64,000 bases of DNA, from contig NZ_CP117849.1 in assembly GCF_026151165.2 (NCBI RefSeq), positions 1,178,001 to 1,242,000 on the forward strand, read 5' to 3'. Position 1 is the stretch's first letter; each line of letters begins with the position of its first letter. The notes below the pieces were generated by a model. The model had not been told where the DNA came from. It worked only from the letters and a program-made list of their open reading frames with translations, and searched no databases. Positions 45,431 to 55,336 of this stretch are shown piece by piece. The stretch comes from Cryobacterium sp. SO2 (GTDB taxonomy: Bacteria; Actinomycetota; Actinomycetes; Actinomycetales; Microbacteriaceae). A program made the translations under genes and the position numbers.

Positions 45431-45802
45431 ATGGCGGACAGGACGGATCCGGTCGACGACGCTGCCGTCGATGACTATGCCCTCGGCGTCGCCGTCCTGC
45501 AGGCGCTGGTGGCCGAACTTCCCGCGCATCCGCCGGTCACGCTCGGCCGCATGTTCAACGGCGACGGCGTGAAGGTGCGCGAGAAGATCTTCGCGTTCAT
45601 CGGCCGTAACGGCGACCTCGTCGCGAAGGTGCCTGAGCCCCGGGTGCTGGAGCTGGTGTCCTTGCACACGGGCGCGCCCGTCGTGATGGGCCGTCGCACG
45701 ATGCGCGAGTGGGTGCGGCTGCCGGCCAAGGCCGGGGTGGCAGCCTGGGGCGAGGTACTCGACGAGGCCTACCGCTTCGGTCTGACCCGCCCGCTGCCCT
45801 GA
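45431..45802 (+). CDS. TfoX/YjbR-like small protein
   Basis: The 123-residue protein shows TLGRMFNGDGVKVREKIFAFIGRNGDLVAKVPEPRVLEL (about residues 36-74), reminiscent of the TfoX N-terminal/MmcQ-YjbR fold. GRRTMREWVRLP and a final helix GEVLDEAYRF follow. The function is unknown. TAGGCT lies six bases before the ATG, so a leaderless mRNA is likely. Two copies of a 94-bp repeat flank the gene closely on both sides. Confidence 0.75.
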   Translation: MADRTDPVDDAAVDDYALGVAVLQALVAELPAHPPVTLGRMFNGDGVKVREKIFAFIGRNGDLVAKVPEPRVLELVSLHTGAPVVMGRRTMREWVRLPAKAGVAAWGEVLDEAYRFGLTRPLP

Positions 45803-45844
45803 CCTCGAATTCGTCACTCTCGTTCTTTCAGACGGTGCCGCGTT

Positions 45845-45938
45845 CACAACCCCTGCAATTCGCCAGGGTGACGGGCAGCGGATGTGGGAATCATGCGGGA
45901 AGGCGCTTCGGCGGCGGAATTCTGCAGGAGTTGTGCTC
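45845..45938. repeat. Family D MITE-like palindromic element, copy 2
   Basis: This 94-bp element starts CACAACCCCTGCAATTC and ends CTGCAGGAGTTGTGCTC, matching copy 1 at both ends and in several inner blocks (GGAATC at the same offset). It lies 42 bases after the TfoX-like gene. The remaining stretch 45939-46202 before gltA holds no recognisable gene. Confidence 0.87.
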
Positions 45939-46202
45939 GCCACAGAGGCGTGGAAGGGTTCATTCGGGCCCTATGGCCCTGGCGGTGTCCGGCGCGGCGG
46001 TACGCTGGAATCCAAGACGTCCACAGCGCGGAACGGGCTGTGGCGTACTGCCAACGGACCCCGCGCGATGTTGGCGGATGCAACAGTATGCCCCGCGGCG
46101 GAATAGGCTGTAGGCGGGTTATCGTTGCCAAGCACCACGAGCGTGCTGCGGCGGACCGCCACAGACCAACAGCCGAAAGGCTTTGAAATCCAGGGAGGCG
46201 CC

Positions 46203-47543
<1,341 letters not shown>

Positions 47544-47553
47544 CCGTCCAGGC

Positions 47554-47610
47554 TCGCGAGCCGTGAGAAAAGCCCCTTCCCGGAGTCCGGGAAGGGGCTT
47601 TTCTCACGCC
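47554..47610. terminator. Family B hairpin, copy 3 (bidirectional terminator)
   Basis: A perfect 22-bp inverted repeat (GTGAGAAAAGCCCCTTCCCG and complement, 47563-47607) stands between convergent gltA and dapD. The left flank GCGAGCCGTGAG is the same as in the copies at 16869 and 39156. A and T runs suit termination in both directions. Confidence 0.88.
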
Positions 47611-47622
47611 TCGGCGAGGGGG

Positions 47623-48618
47623 TCAGGCGTGCAGGGCCGCATTCAGCACGATGCCGGCTGCCCGGGGCAGCACCTCGACGGCGCCTGAGATCGAGTTGCG
47701 GCGGAAGAGCAGGTTCGGCACCCCGGAGAGGTCCTTCGCCTTGGCCGTGCGCAGCGCGCCGTCTGCAGTGCGCGTCCCATCCAGCAGCACCACCTTGGTG
47801 CCGGCCGTGACGTACAGGCCGGCCTCCACCACGGAGTCGTCGCCGATCGAGATGCCGATGCCGGAGTTGGCGCCGAGCAGCGCCCGCTCGCCGATCGTGA
47901 CCCGCTGGGTGCCGCCGCCGGAGAGCGTGCCCATGATGGATGCGCCGCCGCCGATGTCGGACCCGTCACCGACCACAACCCCCTGCGACACCCGGCCCTC
48001 GACCATCGAGACACCCAGGGTGCCGGCGTTGAAGTTGACGAAGCCCTCGTGCATGACCGTAGTACCGGGGGAGAGGTAGGCGCCCAGGCGCACCCTGGAG
48101 GCGTCGGCGATGCGCACCCGCTCCGGCGACACGTAGTTGAGCAGTGGCGGGAACTTGTCCAGGCCAGAGGCGGTGATGCCGTGACGCTGCAGCGACGGCC
48201 GGAGGCGGTCGAAATCGGCGGGCAGCACCGGCCCGGCGTTGGTCCAGACCACATTGGGCAGGTGGCCGAAGATGCCGTCGAGGTTGATGGTGTTGGGCTT
48301 GACCAGCAGGTGCGAGAGCAGGTGCAGCCGCAGGTAGGCATCCGAGGTGCCGGCGGGCGCGGCGTGCAGGTCGATCTCCACGGTCACGGCCTCGAGGCGC
48401 ACATTGCGCCTGGCGTCCGGTCCGGCGGCCTCTTCCAGCTCGGTCGGCACGATCCAGCGGTCGCGGTCCTTGGGCAGTGCGCCCAGCTGGGGCGCCGGGT
48501 ACCAGGTGTCGAGCACGGTGCCGTCACCGGCGATCGTGGCGAGTCCGTACCCCCAGGCGTGTGTTGCCGCGGGTGCGACGGAGTCTGACAGGGGTTCGGG
48601 GGGAAGCGCGGTGACCAT
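47623..48618 (-). CDS. dapD: Tetrahydrodipicolinate N-succinyltransferase
   Basis: The 331-residue protein is the actinobacterial type of DapD, which adds succinate to tetrahydrodipicolinate. The N-terminal domain is followed by a left-handed beta-helix with hexapeptide repeats (about residues 170-290: RIADASRVRLGAYLSPGTTV, HEGFVNFNAGTLG, SQGVVVGDGSDIGGGASIMG, GANSGIGISIGDD). TAATCT lies six bases before its ATG, so its mRNA is probably leaderless. That -10 overlaps the one of divergent dapE. Confidence 0.95.
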   Translation of the reverse strand: MVTALPPEPLSDSVAPAATHAWGYGLATIAGDGTVLDTWYPAPQLGALPKDRDRWIVPTELEEAAGPDARRNVRLEAVTVEIDLHAAPAGTSDAYLRLHLLSHLLVKPNTINLDGIFGHLPNVVWTNAGPVLPADFDRLRPSLQRHGITASGLDKFPPLLNYVSPERVRIADASRVRLGAYLSPGTTVMHEGFVNFNAGTLGVSMVEGRVSQGVVVGDGSDIGGGASIMGTLSGGGTQRVTIGERALLGANSGIGISIGDDSVVEAGLYVTAGTKVVLLDGTRTADGALRTAKAKDLSGVPNLLFRRNSISGAVEVLPRAAGIVLNAALHA

Positions 48619-48623
48619 GGCTC

Positions 48624-48630
48624 TAGATTA
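48624..48630. promoter_or_regulatory. Overlapping divergent -10 boxes for dapD and dapE
   Basis: The seven bases TAGATTA read as TAGATT on the plus strand (48624-48629), six bases before the dapE GTG. On the minus strand they read as TAATCT (48630-48625), six bases before the dapD ATG. The whole gap between the start codons is 17 bases, so both mRNAs should be leaderless and RNA polymerase could occupy only one direction at a time. Supported by sequence position, not by mapped transcript ends. Confidence 0.6.
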
Positions 48631-48635
48631 GTAGA

Positions 48636-49781
48636 GTGCCCTCAGACCTCACCGCAGAACCCCTCGCAGGCTCCGCTCTGCCCACGCCGCCCCACGCCGC
48701 CCCGGTCCTCGACCTCGGCCTGTCGTCGATCGAGCTGACCCGCGCCATCTGCGACGTCGAATCCGTCTCCGGCAACGAGACCCCGCTGGCCGACGCCATC
48801 GAGACCGCGCTGGTCGGGCTGACCCACCTCGAGGTGATCCGCGACGGCGACACCATCGTGGCCCGCACCAACCTGGGCCGTGCCCAACGCGTCGTGATCG
48901 CCGGGCACATCGACACCGTCCCGCTGAACGACAACCTGCCCACCCGCTTCGAGACCATCGACGACGTGGACTATCTCTGGGGTCGCGGCACCGTGGACAT
49001 GAAGGCCGGCGTGGCCGTGCAGCTCAAGCTCGCCGCCGAGCTCGCCGACCCCAGCGTGGACGTGACCTGGATGTGGTACGACCACGAAGAGGTCAACGCC
49101 GCCCTCAACGGCCTCGGCCGGCTCGCCACCAACCGCCCCGACCTGTTCCAGGGCGACTTCGCCATCCTCGGTGAACCGAGCAACAGCCAGGTCGAGGGCG
49201 GCTGCAACGGCAACGTGCGCATCGAGGTCCGCACCTTCGGCAAGCGGGCGCACTCCGCCCGCGCCTGGGTGGGCGAGAACGCGATCCACAAGGCCGCCCC
49301 GATCCTCGACATCCTCGCCGCCTACCAGCCCCGCGAGGTGGAGGTGGAGGGCCTGGTCTACCGGGAGGGACTGAACGCCGTCGGCATCAGCGGCGGTATC
49401 GCCGGCAACGTCATTCCCGACGAGTGCATGGTGCACGTGAACTACAGGTTCGCCCCCAGCCGCACCGCCGCCGAGGCCGTTGCCCACCTGGAGGAGCTCT
49501 TCGCCGGCTTCGACATCACCGTCGTCGACCTCGCCGAGGGCGCCCGCCCCGGCCTGGACGCCCCGCTCGCGCTCAAGTTCCTCGAGGCCGTCGGCGCCGA
49601 ACCTCGACCCAAGTACGGCTGGACCGATGTGGCCAGGTTCTCGGCCCTGGGCATCCCCGCCGTGAACTACGGCCCCGGCGACCCGCTCAAGGCGCACGCC
49701 GACGACGAGCGCGTGGCGCTGACGCAGATCACCGACTGCGAAGATTCCCTGCGCGCCTGGCTGACCGCACCGATCGGCTGA
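48636..49781 (+). CDS. dapE: Succinyl-diaminopimelate desuccinylase
   Basis: The 381-residue M20-family zinc peptidase-like enzyme hydrolyses N-succinyl-LL-diaminopimelate. Metal and catalytic motifs are AGHIDTVP (about residue 90), WGRGTVDMKAG, the general base in WYDHEEVNAALNG, GEPSNSQVEGGCNGN, and the terminal histidine region NYGPGDPLKAHADDE. It begins with GTG at 48636. The following membrane glycosyltransferase gene starts three bases after its stop. Confidence 0.95.
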   Translation: MPSDLTAEPLAGSALPTPPHAAPVLDLGLSSIELTRAICDVESVSGNETPLADAIETALVGLTHLEVIRDGDTIVARTNLGRAQRVVIAGHIDTVPLNDNLPTRFETIDDVDYLWGRGTVDMKAGVAVQLKLAAELADPSVDVTWMWYDHEEVNAALNGLGRLATNRPDLFQGDFAILGEPSNSQVEGGCNGNVRIEVRTFGKRAHSARAWVGENAIHKAAPILDILAAYQPREVEVEGLVYREGLNAVGISGGIAGNVIPDECMVHVNYRFAPSRTAAEAVAHLEELFAGFDITVVDLAEGARPGLDAPLALKFLEAVGAEPRPKYGWTDVARFSALGIPAVNYGPGDPLKAHADDERVALTQITDCEDSLRAWLTAPIG

Positions 49782-49784
49782 CCG

Positions 49785-51026
49785 GTGACGCCCACCAGCA
49801 CCTCCGCGACGCCGGTGCGCCGCGGCCGGCCCGCGGCCGTGCCCGCGCGCTGGCGGGCCCGATACCGGCTGGTGCCCTGGTGGGCGAAAGTCATCACCAT
49901 CTGGCTGCTCTCCCGGGTGGTCACCACCACCCTGGTCATGGTGCTCGCGAGCGTGCAGGGGCAGAACCCCTGGACGACGGCCAAACCCGGCTATACGGCG
50001 TTTGCCACCATGTGGGACTCGCTCTGGTACAACATCGTCGCCGTTGGCGGCTACCCGTCGGTGCTGCCCGTCACCGCTGAGGGCCACATCGGCGAGAACG
50101 CCTGGGCCTTCATGCCGGGCTACCCGGTGGTGGTGCGCCTGCTGATGCTGCTCACCGGCGCCCCCTGGGCATCCGTGGCGGTCTTCGTGTCTGTGGCCTG
50201 CAGCCTCGGCACGGCGTTGCTGTTCTACAGGCTGATGCGGCGGGTGCAGCCGCAGTCCACCGCGCTGTTCGCCGTGGTGCTGTTCTGCGCGGCCCCGCTC
50301 TCGCCGCTGCTGCAGTTCGGCTACGCGGAGTCGATGCAACTGCTGCTGCTCACCCTGGCGCTGCTACTCGTGCTTGAGCGGCGCTACCTGCTGCTCGTGC
50401 CGGTGATCGCGGTGATGGGCCTGACCCGGCCGACCGGGCTCGCCTTCGCCCTGTTCCTGGCCCTGCACGTGGGCTACCGCTGGTACAGCCGCGCCCGCGA
50501 CCCGTTCCCGCTGCGCGAGGCGGTGACGGCGTCAGCCGTGGCCGTGTTCAGCGGCCTGATGGGCCTGGCCTGGCCGGCGCTGGCCTGGGCAGTGACCGGG
50601 TCGGTCACGGCGTACACCGACACCGAGCTGGCCTGGCGGTCGGCCTACATCGGCTATCAGGAGCTGGTGCCGTTCACGGCCTGGTTCCAGAGCGGGGTGT
50701 GGTGGCTCGGCCAGCCGCTGGGCATCGTCGCGGTGGTGGCGCTGATCCTGGCCTTCACCGTGGCGATGTTCACGCCGTGGGTCAAGAGCCTCGGCGTGGA
50801 CCTGCGCCTGTGGGTGCTGTCGTACGCGCTCTACCTGTTCGCGGTGTTCTTTCCGCAGTCGAGTGTTTTCCGATTGCTGATGCCGATGTTCCCGCTGCTC
50901 GGCGCGCTCGCCAGGCCGCGCAGCATCGTGTACCGCGTTGTGGTCACACTGCTGCTCATCTGCGGCCAATGGGGCTGGCTTCTGCTCTGTTGGGGCGTGG
51001 ACGGAGCCGATTGGACACCGCCCTAA
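49785..51026 (+). CDS. GT-C mannosyltransferase-like membrane protein (PIG-V type)
   Basis: The 413-residue protein has about ten membrane helices after a basic N-terminus. The first outer loop carries the aspartate motif of GT-C enzymes (TMWDSLWYNIVAVGGYP, about residue 75), then AFMPGYPVVVRLL. The layout resembles PIG-V-like mannosyltransferases of actinobacteria, which use polyprenyl-phosphate mannose outside the membrane. The GTG start lies three bases after dapE's stop, so it is probably co-transcribed with dapE. The acceptor is unknown. Confidence 0.85.
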   Translation: MTPTSTSATPVRRGRPAAVPARWRARYRLVPWWAKVITIWLLSRVVTTTLVMVLASVQGQNPWTTAKPGYTAFATMWDSLWYNIVAVGGYPSVLPVTAEGHIGENAWAFMPGYPVVVRLLMLLTGAPWASVAVFVSVACSLGTALLFYRLMRRVQPQSTALFAVVLFCAAPLSPLLQFGYAESMQLLLLTLALLLVLERRYLLLVPVIAVMGLTRPTGLAFALFLALHVGYRWYSRARDPFPLREAVTASAVAVFSGLMGLAWPALAWAVTGSVTAYTDTELAWRSAYIGYQELVPFTAWFQSGVWWLGQPLGIVAVVALILAFTVAMFTPWVKSLGVDLRLWVLSYALYLFAVFFPQSSVFRLLMPMFPLLGALARPRSIVYRVVVTLLLICGQWGWLLLCWGVDGADWTPP

Positions 51027-51088
51027 TTACTGTCTGACGGCCGAATGGTCGATAATAGGAGTACAGACTACGAATGGAAGGGGAGTTC

Positions 51089-51265
51089 ATGGCGGCCATG
51101 AAGCCACGGACCGGAGACGGGCCAATGGAGGCTGTAAAGGAGGGGCGCCTGATCATCGTGCGTGTACCGCTCGAAGGTGGAGGTCGACTCGTCGTCTCTG
51201 TGAACGACGCCGAAGCCAAGGAGCTTCACGATGCGCTCGCCGGAGTAGTCACCCCGGCTGTGTAG
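51089..51265 (+). CDS. DUF3117 small conserved actinobacterial protein
   Basis: The 58-residue protein matches the short DUF3117 family (MAAMKPRTGDGPMEAVKEGR, then RVPLEGGGRLVVSVNDAEAKELHDAL). The family starts at MAAMKP, so ATG 51089 with AAGGGGAG before it is preferred to the ATG at 51074. It is widespread in actinobacteria and of unknown function. A possible promoter (GATAAT at 51051-51056) lies just upstream. Confidence 0.9.
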   Translation: MAAMKPRTGDGPMEAVKEGRLIIVRVPLEGGGRLVVSVNDAEAKELHDALAGVVTPAV

Positions 51266-51358
51266 ATTTAGATCTTTCGAGTAATCGGCTGTGCGGGATT
51301 CCGCCCAGCCGATTGCTGTATTCGGATACGCCCGCCTGAGCGCTGCATCCGGATGCGA

Positions 51359-51991
51359 CTACGCGCGCAGCTTCGTGATCTGCAGCAGGCCGTCGCCCAC
51401 GGTGGAGAGCGCGCTGATCACGGCCTTCGACGAGGCGATCTCGCTCAGCAGGGTGCGGAAGCCGGTGGCGACGTCGTCGCGCTGCACGGGGTCGGCCACC
51501 CGGCCGCGCCAGAGGGCGTGGGCCACCAGTACGGTGCCGCCGGGTCGAGCCAGGCGCAGGCCGTGTTCGACGTACTCGATGACCGACTGCGGGTCGGCAT
51601 CCACGAAGACGATGTCGTAGGAGTTCTCGTTCATGCGCGGCAGTACCTCGGCGGCACGGCCGGTGATCAGGCGCACCCGGTTGGTGGGGATGCCCGCCTC
51701 GTGGAAGTTGGCCTTGGCGTGCTGCTGGTGGTCGACCTCGATGTCGATCGAGGTAAGGGTGGCGCCGGGGGCGCCGGTGAGCAACCAGATGCCGGAGACG
51801 CCCGCCCCGGTGCCGACCTCGAGGATGCTGCGGGCTCCGGTGGCGGCGGCGATGACGGCCGATTGCGCGCCGACGGAGGGGGCGATCGCGTCGATGCCCA
51901 GCTCGAGCGATTGCTGCCGGGCTCGCGCCAGGGCGTCGTTCTCCACCACCGAGTCGTCGGCGAATTTCCAGTTCAGATCTTTGTCAGACAT
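51359..51991 (-). CDS. SAM-dependent O-methyltransferase (class I, COMT-like bacterial type)
   Basis: The 210-residue protein has the SAM-binding motif SILEVGTGAGVSGIWL (about residues 57-72), the acidic post-motif LTSIDIEVDHQQ and the metal-binding aspartate region YDIVFVDADPQSVIEY. The final segment is ALSTVGDGLLQITKL. It resembles catechol O-methyltransferase-like enzymes such as Rv1220c, which sits in the same neighbourhood in mycobacteria. GGAG eight bases before the ATG supports the start. It diverges from tatB. Confidence 0.92.
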   Translation of the reverse strand: MSDKDLNWKFADDSVVENDALARARQQSLELGIDAIAPSVGAQSAVIAAATGARSILEVGTGAGVSGIWLLTGAPGATLTSIDIEVDHQQHAKANFHEAGIPTNRVRLITGRAAEVLPRMNENSYDIVFVDADPQSVIEYVEHGLRLARPGGTVLVAHALWRGRVADPVQRDDVATGFRTLLSEIASSKAVISALSTVGDGLLQITKLRA

Positions 51992-52078
51992 TCCGCAACT
52001 CCAGTAAGTGAATAGAACAAGACTAGGGCCGGGCGGCCCGTGGTTCTGGGAGGCCTCGCCGGGGGTTATTCTGAGGGA

Positions 52079-52462
52079 ATGTTTGGTCTGACGTTCGAGA
52101 AACTCCTGCTTATCGGGATCATCGCCGTCTTCCTGCTCGGACCGGAGAAGCTGCCGCACTATGCGGCCCAGCTGGCCCGGTTGGTGCGTCAGCTGCGGGA
52201 CATGGCCAACGGCGCCAAGGACCGGATGAAAGACGAGATGGGTCCGGAGTTCGACGATGTCGACTGGAAGAAACTCGACCCGCGCCAGTATGACCCGCGC
52301 CGCATCATCCGGGAAGCCCTGACCGAGGACGAACCGGTCAAGCCGCAGTCCGCGGTGGTCTCCCGATCTGGCCCCAACCCCGACAGTGCCTACCTGCAGC
52401 GGAAGCGCGCACGCGAGGGCACCCTCACCGGGCCGGCCCCCTTCGACTCCGAGGCCACCTAG
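52079..52462 (+). CDS. tatB: Twin-arginine translocase subunit TatB
   Basis: The 127-residue protein has the single N-terminal helix with FEKLLLIGIIAVFLLGPEKLP, the amphipathic helix after the GPEKLP hinge (YAAQLARLVRQLRDMANGAKDRM), and a charged tail (KKLDPRQYDPRRIIREAL). The glutamate usual in the TatB helix (FEKLLL) and the longer tail distinguish it from TatA. It helps bind twin-arginine signals such as that of EfeB. TATTCT lies six bases before the ATG, so it is probably leaderless. Confidence 0.94.
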   Translation: MFGLTFEKLLLIGIIAVFLLGPEKLPHYAAQLARLVRQLRDMANGAKDRMKDEMGPEFDDVDWKKLDPRQYDPRRIIREALTEDEPVKPQSAVVSRSGPNPDSAYLQRKRAREGTLTGPAPFDSEAT

Positions 52463-52516
52463 GCTCAAGCTCTGCCGCCGACGCCACCACCTCGCGGAGC
52501 TGTTCTGACCGTCTCG

Positions 52517-52538
52517 TTGATCGAGCTTGTCGAGATCC
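52517..52538. repeat. Single degenerate family C half-site
   Basis: TTGATCGAGCTTGTCGAGATCC matches the forward unit of the array at 35983-36490 and the hairpin at 22013. It lies between tatB and the convergent dehydrogenase gene, where it forms a short GATC...GATC palindrome. Confidence 0.65.
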
Positions 52539-52555
52539 GGGGCTTCGGCGGGCGG

Positions 52556-54121
52556 CTAGCGCCGTCGGGCCACCTTCAGCGTGCGGGCGAGCAGCACCAT
52601 CGGGCCCACCAGCCGGGCGAACTCCGTACCGGTGCCGGGCAGGCGCAACACCCCGGTGGCGCGGGAGATGGTGACGGGGTTCACGAAGCGCAGCAGCCCC
52701 TCCGGCCCGTTGCGACGGCCCAGCCCCGAGCTCTTCACTCCACCCATCGGGGCGTCGACGGCGGCGAAGGAGCCCCGGTAGCCCTCGTTGACGTTGACGC
52801 TGCCCGCCTCGAGGGCACCGGCAACACGCAGGCCGCGCCGGGCGGAGCCGCTGAGCACCGACGCGTTGAGCCCGTACTCGCTGTCGTTGGCGGCGAGGAT
52901 CCCCTCCTGCTCGGTATCCACGACCGACACCGACACCACCGGTCCGAACGTCTCGCCGGCGAAGCAGAGCATGGCCGGGGTGACCCCGGTGAGGATGGTC
53001 GGTTCGAAGAAGTACGGGCCGAGGTCGGGTCGGGGGCGCCCGCCGACCTGCACTGTGGCACCATGCCCGACGGCGTCGGCGACATGTCGGGTGACCCGCT
53101 CGAGCTGGGCCTGGGAGGTGAGTGAGCCCACATCCGCCCGGTAGTCGAGCCCGGATCCGAGGATCAGCGCGCGGGTGACGGTCACGAACTCCCGCAGGAA
53201 CTGCTCAGACACCGCCCGTTGCACGTAGATGCGCTCGATCGACACGCAGAGCTGCCCCATCGACGAGAAGCAGGCGTAGGCGGCCTGGGCGGCGGCGCGA
53301 TGCGGGTCGACGTCGTCGAGCACGATCATCGGGTTCTTGCCGCCCAGTTCGAGCGAGGCCCCGGTGAGCGTGCTCGCGGCCTGCTCGCCCACCGTGAGCC
53401 CGGTAGCGGTGGAGCCGGTGAAACACACGTAGTCGGCGCCAGCCGTCACGGCACCGCCGATCTCGGCGCCGCTGCCGGTGACGACCGCCCACAGGTCGGC
53501 GGGCACACCGGCGTCGATGAACGCGCGACGCAGCAGCAGGATGCTCAGCGCGCCCTGGTTGTCGGCCTTCTGCACTACCCCGCAGCCGGCGGCCAGCGCG
53601 GGCACGACGTCCATCGCGGCTAGGCTCAGCGGGAAGTTCCACGGGGTGATGACCCCGGCGACGCCCTTGGGCCGGTAGCGCACCGTGGTGGTGACCAGAA
53701 CGGGTAACCCGGAATGGCGCCGCTCGCCGCCGAGCACCCGCCTGGCGGCCAGGGCGTTGTACCGGGTGACGCCCACGGCCTGGAAGACCTCCTCGAAGGC
53801 CTGCCCGCGGGTCTTGCCGGTCTCGGTCTGCAGGGTGTCGAGCAGGCTCTCCCGGCGGGAGAGCAGCAGGTCGTGCGCCCGCAGGAGCACGGCTCGGCGG
53901 TGCGCGAACCCGGCGCGGGCCCAGCCGATCTGGGCGAGGCGGGCGCGGGCGTAGGCATCCGCCAAGTCGCTGAGGCTGCTGAGCGGCAGGGCGTGCAGCT
54001 GTTCGCCGGTGAACGGGGCGATGACGCTCACGCTCTCGCCCGTCGTTGAGCGGATGTCGCGGGTCAGTTCGGCCGTGGACGGAGGTGCCGAGGGGAGAGC
54101 GGAAAGCGTCGTCGCAGTCAT
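52556..54121 (-). CDS. gabD2: Succinate-semialdehyde dehydrogenase (GabD2-like)
   Basis: The 521-residue aldehyde dehydrogenase has GVAGVITPWNFPLSLAAMDVVPAL, the NAD(P)-site FTGSTATGLTVGEQA, the catalytic glutamate in LELGGKNPMIVL (about residue 250) and the catalytic cysteine in SSMGQLCVSIERIYV. The C-terminal MGGVKSSGLGRRNGPEGLLRF motif is typical. The overall sequence fits the actinobacterial GabD2 group. The start at 54121 is chosen because TAAACT lies seven bases upstream, giving a leaderless gene; an ATG at 54139 lacks any such signal. Substrate naming rests on family resemblance. Confidence 0.87.
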   Translation of the reverse strand: MTATTLSALPSAPPSTAELTRDIRSTTGESVSVIAPFTGEQLHALPLSSLSDLADAYARARLAQIGWARAGFAHRRAVLLRAHDLLLSRRESLLDTLQTETGKTRGQAFEEVFQAVGVTRYNALAARRVLGGERRHSGLPVLVTTTVRYRPKGVAGVITPWNFPLSLAAMDVVPALAAGCGVVQKADNQGALSILLLRRAFIDAGVPADLWAVVTGSGAEIGGAVTAGADYVCFTGSTATGLTVGEQAASTLTGASLELGGKNPMIVLDDVDPHRAAAQAAYACFSSMGQLCVSIERIYVQRAVSEQFLREFVTVTRALILGSGLDYRADVGSLTSQAQLERVTRHVADAVGHGATVQVGGRPRPDLGPYFFEPTILTGVTPAMLCFAGETFGPVVSVSVVDTEQEGILAANDSEYGLNASVLSGSARRGLRVAGALEAGSVNVNEGYRGSFAAVDAPMGGVKSSGLGRRNGPEGLLRFVNPVTISRATGVLRLPGTGTEFARLVGPMVLLARTLKVARRR

Positions 54122-54181
54122 GCCCGTCAGTTTAGACATGCTTGCCGACAGCCTGCACGCGCACGAGCGTCAGCGGGTCGG

Positions 54182-55336
54182 TCAGCGCGGCGAGATGCCC
54201 AGGTTGAGGCCGGCGAGGCCGCGGCCCCTGGTGGCCAGCCGGTCGGCGATGGCCTGGATGGCGGTGGCGGCCGGGTCGGCCGGGTCGCCGAGCACCACGG
54301 GCAGGCCGGAGTCGCCGCCGCTGCGGAGGGCGACGGAGAGCGGCACCTGGCCGAGCAGTGGCACCGGGGTGTCCTGGCCGGCGGAGAGCCGCCCGGCGAC
54401 CTCCGCGCCGCCGCCGGCGCCGAAGATCTCCAGCAGCGTGCCGTCGGGCTGCATCAGCCCGGACATGTTCTCGATCACGCCGTAGATCTTCTGGCCGGTC
54501 TGCCGGGCCACGGCGCCGCTGCGCTCGGAGATGTCGGACGCGGCCGGCTGCGGTGTGGTGACCACGATGACCTCGGCGTGCGGCAGCAGCTGCCCCACCG
54601 AGATCGCGATGTCCCCGGTGCCCGGCGGCAGGTCGAGCAGCAGGATGTCGAGGTCGCCGAAGTAGACCTCGGTGAGGAACTGGGTGATGGTGCGGTGCAG
54701 CATCGGCCCGCGCCAGGCGACGGCCACCGAGGTGTCGTCGACGAACATGCCGATCGAGATGACCTTCACGTCGAAGCCGATCGGCGGCAGGATCATGTCG
54801 CCCACCTGGGTGGGCTTGACCATGCCCGCCTGGCCGCCGGGCGCGGTGGGCGGGGTGACCAAGCCGAGCAGGCCGGGGATCGAGAAGCCATAGACGTCGG
54901 CGTCGACGATGCCCACGCGCAGACCCCGCGCGGCGAGTGCCACGGCGAGGTTGGCGGTGACGGTGGACTTGCCCACCCCGCCCTTCCCGCTGGTGATCGC
55001 GTAGATGCGGGTGAGCGAGTCCGGGGAGAACTGCAGACTGCGGGCACCCTGGCCGCCGCGCAGCTTCTCGGTCATGGCGCGGCGCTGTTCGGGGGTCATC
55101 ACGGAGACCACCACCCGGGCCAGGCCGGCGCCCACGACGGACTCGGCGGCCTCGCGCACATCCGTCTCGATGCGGGTGGCCGCCGGGCAGCCGGCGATGG
55201 TGAGGCGGATGTTGACGGTGGCGCCGCCGTCGGCGTCGATCGTGACACCGGAGACCATGTCGAGCTCGGTGATGGGCTTGCGGATCTCCGGGTCGATGAC
55301 GCGGGCGAGGGCCGCCCGAACCCGATTCTCAGTCAA
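54182..55336 (-). CDS. mrp: Mrp/ApbC-type iron-sulfur cluster carrier ATPase
   Basis: The 384-residue protein begins with a DUF59/MIP18-like region (VRAALARVIDPEIRKPITELDMV). A P-loop ATPase domain follows (ITSGKGGVGKSTVTANLAVAL, near residue 122), with Walker B-like DILLLDLPPGTGDI. The usual CxxC near the C-terminus is not visible. It carries Fe-S clusters in the cytoplasm. The start is taken as TTG at 55336, within GTTGACTGA, so that it overlaps the DUF1003 stop, with GAGGTG seven bases upstream. No ATG fits. Confidence 0.92.
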   Translation of the reverse strand: MTENRVRAALARVIDPEIRKPITELDMVSGVTIDADGGATVNIRLTIAGCPAATRIETDVREAAESVVGAGLARVVVSVMTPEQRRAMTEKLRGGQGARSLQFSPDSLTRIYAITSGKGGVGKSTVTANLAVALAARGLRVGIVDADVYGFSIPGLLGLVTPPTAPGGQAGMVKPTQVGDMILPPIGFDVKVISIGMFVDDTSVAVAWRGPMLHRTITQFLTEVYFGDLDILLLDLPPGTGDIAISVGQLLPHAEVIVVTTPQPAASDISERSGAVARQTGQKIYGVIENMSGLMQPDGTLLEIFGAGGGAEVAGRLSAGQDTPVPLLGQVPLSVALRSGGDSGLPVVLGDPADPAATAIQAIADRLATRGRGLAGLNLGISPR

